From: Cryptomeria japonica
Lineage: Eukaryota > Streptophyta > Pinopsida > Cupressales > Cupressaceae
Length of the DNA stretch: 64,000 bases
Reading direction: 5' to 3'
NCBI RefSeq assembly: GCF_030272615.1
Contig: NC_081409.1
Coordinates: forward strand, 23,582,406-23,646,405
Made by a program: the position numbers and the translations under genes. Below are positions 48,501 to 56,319 of this stretch, one piece after another. The number at the start of each line of letters is the position of its first letter. Position 1 is the stretch's first letter. Below the pieces are notes generated by a model. It was not told where the DNA came from. It ran no database searches and was given only the letters and a program-made list of their open reading frames with translations.

Positions 48501-48557
48501 AAAAATTGAAACAAGGGAAGCCAACCCATTATCACATCTATGAAATGAATGCATCAT
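45519..48557 (-). CDS. Element B2 gag-protease polyprotein, 1012 aa
   Basis: Uninterrupted ORF starting soon after the PBS. Residues 1-430 are Ser/Pro/Asp-rich with loosely repeated blocks (K-E-D-E-I-I, S-F-K-D-L-P, L-S-P-K-I) and match no capsid domain I know. Residues about 430-560 share V-Q-G-G-Y repeats and Y-H-A-V-A-H-T-Y with B1. The protease spans about 590-720, with active site L-V-D-N-G-S-G near 630 and L-L-L-G-R-P-W-I-H. A G-patch-like segment lies at about 885-915 (G-R-G-F, G-Y-H-G-N-G-C-G, H-E-Q-G-I-K). The C-terminus is unique, ending K-A-L-I-N. The protein likely supplies structural and maturation functions; the absence of a capsid domain and zinc knuckle is unusual. Confidence 0.85.
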   Translation of the reverse strand: MMHSFHRCDNGLASLVSIFPSPKEPPPIYNNILVPKRVANNPFETLPCSKDEDFKSDLDNSPKMCSSYLAILEEENDIINTFLNDTSPSLHDASLSEKVLMDIDLFSSKVGPSNGGMLVQQEVMNTSFKDLLPKHESWEKYVHVPPKKHSLHEDPFVQEDDIILTFPIDGISFSNKIPTRDDELMINAYPSPKVCLTHKHPLEKEDEIISTFLNSLSPKDHIEHILRKEDEFNTSIDSLPSKDEELINNVISSPEIDNTSNIPFNNLTIWDEPLEEGVDYSLSLDSFSPSLNLNYSPSKNKASPSPQLGSTHKETLVQSKMVNMSFKDLPLKSETLESNVDLSPREFIPHVDPTMIKDDMTFPSITLPTRTSMPTPCLSPKIDLICDEILVQEKTIKNSSNNFVHSSEPSSINLIRVNEIPNKPLFTIQGACPSQNSQPLNKPILVVQGGYANYSFCTPKKPIITVQGGYSSKSPYEYAKQLTRESYHAVAHTYNTRNNRQPNPPPVIPTSLPPSQPILPQAPRISQVLGKEYDLIEQLKATPTKISLWDLIQTSSAHHGMLQDALKDLNVPPPNTSSNIASLVNSVMNPKAQIVFTQDELPTSEIQQQYDPLMIVVIINDMAIRQTLVDNGSGLNVCSINLLHKMNVDTSLIEPDSRPIRGFDNVAKSSLGIITLPITVGPITLPTPIHVMSGNLTYNLLLGRPWIHSMQAVPSTLHKQVKFIYNNKTYTLIGDTNFQACLQTSTSKGSSSKPSSSSNDSLNKIPMGESSPSNNQNSLDESKAPEEDPSRLEFTHEKAFDPEKVLAEDDWGSLDFNPTFVGEYRVPPRDLKGKKNEETRNQLVLLEPMSNNFVAASQTSSPHTSNYEEFDSLSYEKPPSLPEMADRYGRGFRIFAKHGYHGNGCGVHEQGIKVPLETNFHNYAFGLSYNPCKRTKASKRPSLNVNAIFSSDDDLTSTKSSSTSINSHSLHKEILAMNKSLYDSPQISKSTYESLFPIHHKVLSSKDKALIN

Positions 48558-48895
48558 GACAACAATTTTCCTCTTTCAAATGATAACACATGCAAAATAG
48601 AAGGAAATGTTTAATTTCAACCAATGCAAGCACTTAGAATGTAGATTTAGAAAATGAAATTTATGATTCAAATGAGTTCCTAAATCAGATTTGAAATTAT
48701 TGATCCCAATTAAGCTATACAGAAGTTCAACTTTGAATTGAAAAATTAGGGTTTTAGCAAAAATTTCCTCTGAATTTTTGAATCTTGCAAGAAATTGAAA
48801 CTTGTAAATATAAATTTGAATTTGAAATAGCATAAAAACTCAAATTTGAAAACATAAATTAGAGAAGATTGGAGTTCACGTCGGGTTCACCAAAA
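48558..48895 (-). other. Element B2 leader and primer-binding site
   Basis: On the minus strand TTTTGGTGAACCCGACGTGA directly follows the 5' LTR (48895 downward). The remaining 300 bp to the ATG at 48557 is AT-rich. Confidence 0.7.
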
Positions 48896-50531
48896 TGTGT
48901 AGGATAGAAAGTGACACTAAGCAACATGCCCTAATCTCACTTTCAACCACACACTTGTGGAATATGAAAGAGCCTAGAGGTATCACACAATTGGCTACTT
49001 CTTTTTGTGGAAGAGAGAGCCATGGGATACCTATTAGGATTTCTATTCCTTTGTTGTAATTGAAAGATGAAATGATGCAAGTTCAATCCCTAACCCCAAA
49101 GTGCAAGTATGAACTAATAACGAGATTGCAGAATTGAACTTAAACAATGGAAAGCTGTAAACACAAGGACAAGACAAGAATGAAAATGCGTACCCGGAGT
49201 TAAAATCTGACTGAAAATGTTCGGGACGGGGGCGCGGGTGCCACTGTCCTGAATCTGCCCCTGAAACTGCTCCGAAAACTGTTGTTTTGCACTCTGGAAA
49301 AGCTATCAAAAATGCTAAAAATGTTGTCTGTCAGGAGGACCAGGGCGCCCAGCGCCCCTGTCCTGGCAGGACCAGGGCGCCCCATGCCCCTGTCCTGGTC
49401 TTCTGGGCTGAAACTTGGTGGGAAGGTCGGTCTCAGTCCGCTTCTCCCGGATCTGCAACCTGTGGCGTCGTCTGAGTCCCGAAACTTGCACTTATATCTG
49501 AAAAGGTGTTTGGGCGGCTATATAGGGTTTTGCCTTAGTCAAACCCCCGCTTCGATGATTTCCACCTCCACGAATAGCCAAGTTGTATTGTAAAATGTAT
49601 TGTGTGTGCAGACCTAGTGTGTGTGCAAGGTCCTTAAATGCAAGAAAACAAACTAGAGCAACCTAGAAAGTAAACCCTAATTGCTTGTAAATGATAATGT
49701 AAATGCTCTAAATCAAGATGCAAAGTGATCTAAAGCATGAATAAAGGATATTTGAAGCTTATGCAAAGACATGAAAACAACATGAAATCATACCCAACCC
49801 TCAAGGGAGGAGTACAAGCCAATCTTCAGTCGGTAATCTCCTATTGTTCTTCAATGTCTCCCAAGCCCTAAATGGATGAATGAAATTGATAAATGCTTGA
49901 TAGAAGGATGTTGAATGTTGTTGAAGTCTTCAAAGAACTTCTCTTTCGCTGCATATGAGGTCCTTGAAAACCAAAAATCGGATCCTTTCAAATGAAGAAA
50001 GAGAGCTCTTATATATGAAACCCTAGGTCTTAATTTCGTATTTTGGCCGACCTAGAGATTGAATATCCCGCCAATTTCTTGGGGTTAAGCTTTATTTTAT
50101 GATTGGATCGCGCTCCTAAAATTTTGGGAAAAATGTCCGGGACCATGTGCACGGGCGCCATGGTCCCGACAACTTTTCACCAAATTTTCAGGGCCGTCGG
50201 ATATGATGATTTTAGAGAGAATCCTGAAGTTACAGGTGATTTCGAGATGTTTTGACCCCGAAACCAAGCCCCCAAGTTCGGAATAGGGCTTAATTAGGGT
50301 TTTTGATTAAGTGATGTATTGGAGGAATAAAATGCGAAGGGTGCGCTTTAGTGAAAGGGGCCAACTTTATGATGTAGAGAATGATAAAATAGGACCTTAG
50401 ACCTAATTAATTTAATTAATTAAGTGCTAAAGGGAAAATGCAATGCAAAATACAGAATGCGCCAAGGCGGGTGCTAAACTAGGTGTGAAATTGTACCACC
50501 CTAGCAAGTGCGTACAATTTACGACGCTACA
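48896..50531 (-). repeat. Element B2 5' LTR
   Basis: 1636 bp, same features as the 3' copy (GC-rich units 49331-49400; TATA near 49516). It is preceded by the PBS and followed by CTAGT. Confidence 0.95.
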
Positions 50532-50912
50532 CTAGTGTGAACAACACAACACATATTACTAGTGGAGAATAACTCATACATAAAATAAGTGACTGTCCAT
50601 CAATGACAATCACAACTAAACATCATCAAAATACCAACCATCTCCCTTTTTGGCATTGATGGCAACACTTAGGAAAATTTTGACATCTAAGTGCTTACAA
50701 AATAAAAATAGATGTCATAATATCAAAATTACTCCCCCTAAGCATATAAACCACTCCCTTTGCAAAAACTACAAGTATGTGTATGAAATTTTCAATACTA
50801 CTCCCCATAAAATTTTTATACTACTCCCCCTTTTCCAACAATGATAAAGTAATGCAAAACATTCCCTTTTTCACAAAGTTTATATTGCATAACATAAAAA
50901 CAAAGTATATGT

Positions 50913-53900
50913 TCATGACAATAAAGAGTAAAACTTCTCAAAAAGAGATTTAAAGTTTTCCATAAAATTCTTCATGTCTGAAGACCATGAAGCAAGAACT
51001 GAGGCAACAATTTCACTCTTGGTCTTCATCTCAAAGGATAATTCTTCCATTGCATTGATAGTGCTCATATCCTGTGTTACAGTAATAGCCTCCAAGTTCA
51101 GGAAGCTCTTTTGAAGAACCTGCAATTTTGCTAATAGAAGCAATTGGAGCTCCTACAGATCTTGAGTCCGATTGCAGATCTCTGAGTCAAGCTCTGTAAT
51201 CTGATGTTGGTGAATGTGAAAAGTCCGTCCATACACTGTGAATAGATCATATGAAAATTTCAAGTTGTTGATATACTTCTATAACCTTGATTGGAGTTGA
51301 CTCTTCTATTTTAGAGCATCTTCACAAAATAGGTGAGGTTGGCAGATTTTACTCAAGAGTAGGTTACCTTCACCCATAGTTGAACTTATATCATCCTTTT
51401 GCTTAAGCATTTTTGCTCTGTCTGCATCCATTTGCTTTAATAATGAAACTTTCAGAGCTTTTTCTTGCTTCTTTTCTACATAAATCTGGGCAACATCTTC
51501 TAAAGATTACACTTGATCATCTACTACTGTGCAAAGAAGTTTTAGCTTGGCTAGCGAGGAATCAGTACTAGGAAGGTTAGTACTGGTGATTAGATTGGAA
51601 AGAGTGTCAACAACAAACTAAATGACATCATGTTCTTTCTTTTTCCTCAGTTCTTCCAATTTGACCTATGCTAGTTGAATGCTTCTTAGTAGCTCACTTT
51701 CATCAACTGATTGAGTCAGATAGGAAAGAGTCAAATCGGTGGGACCGGTGGGATCAACCTGCTTGGCTTGACCTCTAGTTGCCTTAGGAGTCTGTCCTCC
51801 TTCCTTTGCCTTGATCTCCTCGTCTTTTCTTCTCCTCTTCTTCTTTTTCCTGCTCTTCTTCCTTCTTCTTCTCCTCTTCCTTCTTCTTGTCCCTCTCTTG
51901 TCCCTCTTTCTCTACTTGCTCTTTCTCTTTTTTTTCTTTCTCTGCTTTCTCTTTTACCTCTTTCTCTTTCTCTTCTTGTTCTCTTTCTAGTTTCTCTTTT
52001 GTCACTTTCTTATCTTTTTCTTTCACCACTCTCTCCTTTTTAAGCTTTATCCTTATCTGGAGTGGTATCCTCAACATCTAGTGCATCAACATCAATGGGG
52101 TTATTTTTTTATGCTATTATTTCACCCAGACTGTCAAAGATTTCATCCGGTTTGGTTGTGGATATGTCAGGGTCTTGCACAACCTACCGATTAGCTATAG
52201 ATACTTTTTGCATTTTGACAGCTTCTTTAACCTACAAATGGGTGTCTTTTTCCACTTTAGAGGTTTTGCCTCTGAGTAGCTGAAGTCTTCTTCTTCGCAT
52301 GAAGAAGATGCCTTTGTACTTATCAATAATCTCAAACAATTTAGAATTTGAGGCATCTGGAAAATATTGAACAAAACATTTCTCCCTGATTTCTTGTTCC
52401 TTTTCAATGGCAATGCGCCATTTATTGTCCAAAGAATCATACAAAGACTTACAAGTAACTGATTTAATATCGGTAGGTGACCGATCATTATTACATAAAT
52501 ATTTAATAAGTTCTTATTCAACATCCTCCTTTTCACTATCATTGAAATCATCAAAATATTCTTTTAAATCATCAAGAACTTTCCTTCTAATATTCTTTAT
52601 GGTCCGTTGATAATGTGTCATATACTTGTAAGAGGAAATATCTATATTTACTAGTGCAAAGGTTGCCAGTAAATTACCACTTGACTTCGTCTGCTTGCTT
52701 GATTGCCTTGTCTTCTTGATTTCTACCTCTCGTTCAATATCTTCTAAATCCAATGATTTATTCTTGGTTTTTCTCTTCCTTTCAAAAACCTTTGGTGGAA
52801 TAGCATTCGGTTCTTTTTGGCTGGTGAACTCTTGGTCACTTTAGGGCTGGCAGCAAATGTAGTGGTGCCAATGTCGATGGCACTACTTTATTCTTCTTCT
52901 GCTTCGATACCTCAATAGGTTTGATCCTCTTGAGGTAAGTACTGGTCCTCTTCTTCTTTGGATCCAATGGTGAAGCAAGTAGGGTAGAGACATACCCTGA
53001 CAGTATATCATTCACCACTTCATAGCCCATAGGTTCAACTTCATCTTCTCTGGGCTCAACTACTTGTATTATGCAATGATTTGTTTTTATTGTGAAACAT
53101 ATATCATCTTCATATTTTTTAACTAGATCGCCAGATATTCTCATTCTTTGGTTCATTTTTAGTCTGAACTCATCAAAATACCTGTTCAGAGTCTCTAGAT
53201 ATGCAGATCCCACTACTTGTAGACTCTCCTTTATTTGTCTAGAAATTGGTAGGTCACTTGACCATTGAACATCACCAACTCCTAGAAAGTATCCTTGAAA
53301 ATAGAAAAATAAACCGACAAGAAGTTGACTGAACTTAAACCTTAGTGTTTTGTCCAGTTTGATCAACTTTAGGTTCTCCATGAGTTGTTTTTGCATGCAG
53401 GTAGATAAGTCACATTCTGCATTCTCCTTGATCATCCTATAAGCAGCATGCACAACAGTTGTAGGAACAGAATTCATTTTGCTAACATATAATACTCTAT
53501 ACCTGATTACCATGCACACATATTTCATCAAGTCATCTTTTATAGTGTTTATAGTCATTGGCCATTGGTCGCTCATAGAACCGGTGAGCTCTGTCACTTT
53601 GGTTTTGGTGATCTTGCAAAGAATGCTGGCTTCCCCAACATTGCAGAAACCAGTCACAGCATGAATTGCCTCCGGTGTAATATCATGGGTTTTCTCAAGG
53701 TACATCTTATCACCATGAAACCTACTTAGAGTAATCCTAATGTGTTCTTCTGTAAATTCCTCAAGAAAATATATTGCATTGCGTAATTTCTTCTTCTTGA
53801 TTATCCTGTACTCCGGTTTAAGCTTCTTATCATCTCCACAGAACAAACTCAGCTAGGAGTGAATCAATAGAGACCCTAGGTCTTCTAGTTTGCAATCAAT

Positions 53901-54038
53901 ATATCCTGAGACATCCCCTTCGATAATGACTCAAGTGGGAATTTGAGATAAGGCATTATATTTCACCTTCTTCCTAAGAAACTTAGATGATTCCTCGGGT
54001 TCGGTAGAACTAGAAGGGATTTTAGATGCAAAAGCCAT
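50913..54038 (-). pseudogene. Element G large unidentified ORF, broken
   Basis: Starts at ATG 54038 (M-A-F-A-S-K-I-P-S). Two early stops precede the long open part 53846-52836 (336 residues: T-H-D-I-T-P-E-A-I-H-A-V-T-G-F-C, then a conserved-looking hydrophobic region ending L-F-F-Y-F-Q-G-Y-F-L-G-V). Frameshifted pieces continue through 52753-52195. A Lys/Glu-rich charged helix (52077-51784) and a short amphipathic piece (51143-50913) follow. It ends about 270 bp before the polypurine tract, the place where some copia elements carry an env-like extra ORF, and its N-terminal motif loosely recalls such proteins. I do not assign a function. Confidence 0.6.
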
Positions 54039-54396
54039 ATCTAGATGATTCTGAATGACAAGAATGTTTCAACGAGAAATACCTTCACACTCTGAACTAG
54101 GGTTTGTTGATGTTGAGCACAACACACTTTTCCAAGAGCTTACTTTACCAATCTGACTCCCACACTAATAGCTTGAAATGACTGCAAAATCTTGTGCAAG
54201 ATTTCTTTTTGAATTCTTTCTAATGCAAGATAAATCGCTCTTGTTTCTCTTCTCAAGCTAGAAAAAATCTTCTTTGAAAATAGGTAAGTGAAAATGACGA
54301 CGAGAATCACTTTTAAATAAGCTCCTACCTACCATAATAAATGCATTACCATTAGGGCACAAACCCTAACTTTTCCTTTTACCACTTCATTTCTTT
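54039..54396 (-). promoter_or_regulatory. Promoter-like region upstream of the G ORF
   Basis: On the minus strand GAGCTTATTTAAAAGTG near 54320-54304 resembles a TATA box about 270 bp before the ATG. The intervening stretch looks like a 5' leader with no frame. It does not match the G LTR, so the ORF may have had its own promoter. Weak evidence. Confidence 0.35.
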
Positions 54397-55979
54397 TGTT
54401 GGTCGACAGGTAACTATAGCTAGGAAATCTGGAAATCATCACAAGCAAATCAATACTAATCTAGCTCAATCACAAAAGCTCAAATGCAATGATCAATCCT
54501 AAACACACTCAATAAAGACATGAGAGCAAACATTCAAGATTGAAAACTAAGCAAACCAAATGCAGATCTGAATGTCTCCTTCATGTGGCTCCATTGTCCT
54601 TCTTTCTTCTCCAAATAGCCTTTGTTTGTGGATCTCACCTTCAAGTGTATAAACCTAATGTGAAAGCAAGATTGACAAGTAGCGCAAGAATACCCAAAGC
54701 GTGATTGATTCGACAAAGTGATTAGTTGGGATTGAAGAAATTCATCCAATTTATAGACAAATTGGAGAGATGACAAGATTAGCATGAATAAACTCGAAAG
54801 GAAATTGCAAATCAAAAATGTCAATTATGACAAATTATGACAATTTTGCACTTTCTATGCAAGATTGATTGATTGATAATTCATGACAATTTATGACAAA
54901 TTTCTATGTCAAATTGATTGATTGTCAATTATGACAAATTATGACAAATTGAAATGTCATTCCCATGAAATTAGGAGGAAAATAGGAGAGAATTGAAATT
55001 AGAAAAAATAGAAATTAGGAAATTAGAAAATGAGGAAATTAGGAATTAGAAATTGATGAAAATTAGGAAATTAGGAATTAGGAGAAATTAGGTAAATTAA
55101 TTAATAATTTGTCATTTATTAATTAATTCACAAAAAGAGGAATAATTAGTTAGCCAATTAAATAAACATTTAATTGTGACATGAAGACTTAAGATAAATA
55201 AATAATTTATTAATCCTAGAGGGAGAAATGACAAACAAGGTTAAATGATTAAATTATGAAACCCTAGAAGATGAATTAGCAATGCAAGGATGATAATTAG
55301 GTCATGATGTAAGATTGATTTGATGTTGATTCGATCATGATTTTGAATTGATAAATGACCAATGTGATAAATGATTTGATTGAGAAATGTGCCAATTGAT
55401 GAGGAACAATGACTAATTGATCCAAATTGACATGATTGAGAAAGACGACGATCAATGACAAATCGATCACAAAATGACAAAATTTGACAAGAGGACAAGG
55501 ATCGATGAAAAAATAGATTGCAAAATGATAAGATTGAAAATGACCACGATCGATGACAAATTGATCGCAAGATGACAAGATTGAAAATGACAACGATCAA
55601 TGACAAATCGATCGCAAGATGCCAAAATTGAAAAGAGGACAACGATCAATGACAAATCAATCGCATGATGACAAAATTGAAAAGAGGACAAAACCCTAAT
55701 TAGGATTGATGATGTCCAAAATGATGACAAATGAGCACACACATTGATGCGACAGGATAAGATTGACCAAAATCATGACTGAAGATTGTTGTCGACAAGA
55801 CCAAATTCGAAAGCAAAATGAATGAAGAATGCACAAGAATGACTCGATGCTCGCAAATGATAAAGACCAAGTGCGAACCATAGGAGAAATGTTAATGCGA
55901 TGCAAAAACCTAAAAATAAGGCAATGCGCAAATGTTAAAGTATGACTCTGCAAGCGTTGACCATTTTTAGACGTCTACA
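54397..55979 (-). repeat. Element C 3' LTR (left end uncertain)
   Basis: The right end is fixed by the polypurine tract: in element orientation it starts TGTAGACGTC at 55979. It contains GACAAATTATGACAAATTG repeats (54825-54945), AATTAG-rich repeats (54965-55095), AT hairpins (55095-55180) and about five 47-50-bp units around CGATCAATGACAAATCGATC (55446-55690). The left end is a guess at TGTTGG 54397; no second LTR is in the window. Confidence 0.65.
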
Positions 55980-56085
55980 TTTTGCCCCTCTTTGAGACAA
56001 TGTGATTCTAAGCATTGTTTCAAAGAACAATAATGAAAATGCCCCAGACAATGACAATGACATATGCATGCCCCCTCGAGGAATT
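55980..56085 (-). promoter_or_regulatory. Element C two-part polypurine module
   Basis: On the minus strand CCTCGAGGGGGCATGCATAT (56082-56063), then CTTTGAAAC, then TCTCAAAGAGGGGCAAAA (55997-55980) at the LTR. Same order and similar spacing as in A and D. Confidence 0.85.
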
Positions 56086-56319
56086 GGTCGGAAACATGCA
56101 GAAAAGAGGCCAATTGATCGATAAAAATGATAGGATCAAACGAACTGACAATCTGAGATCGGATGCATGAAGGACAAGAAAATGATGGTGCAAAAGACCA
56201 TGACCAGCATAAGATGGAGAGAGTGTACGTCCATCTATGCACTAACAAAGATCTATAAATGAGACCAAGAGAGTGAAAATTGCTCATTTGCACTAGCCAA
56301 AGAGGAGAATTTGTTGCTC

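Larger units (their letters stand above)
42067..50531 (-). mobile_element. Element B2: short gypsy relative of B1 with intact gag-protease ORF
   Basis: Both LTRs measure 1636 bp (TGTGTRGGRD..GCTACA) and are flanked by CTAGT (42062-42066 and 50532-50536). LTRs, PBS and polypurine regions resemble those of B1. The interior encodes only a 1012-residue gag/protease protein; RT, RNase H, integrase and a PMD gene are all absent. Equal LTR lengths, few LTR differences and an unbroken ORF make it the youngest-looking element here. It would need pol supplied by a relative such as B1. Confidence 0.95.
41049..50640 (-). repeat. Element G 3' LTR, interrupted by element B2
   Basis: Two pieces, 41049-42066 and 50537-50640, rejoin across B2 and its CTAGT duplication to give about 1.1 kb. 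In element orientation it starts TGGTTGGTATTTTG after a polypurine tract (minus strand CCAAAAAGGGAGA, 50653-50641) and ends ATTCATCAAAGACA. The region before its end resembles that of F. No 5' LTR of G was found. Confidence 0.75.

Noticed and set aside
51711-52081. Ser/Leu/Phe-rich plus-strand frames
   Set aside because: They are the complement of the Lys/Glu-rich helix of the G ORF; composition alone keeps them open.
55241-55953. Minus-strand frames with repeated C-D-R-F-V-I-D-R motifs, resembling a membrane protein
   Set aside because: Produced by the 47-50-bp tandem repeats in element C's LTR; open in several frames at once.
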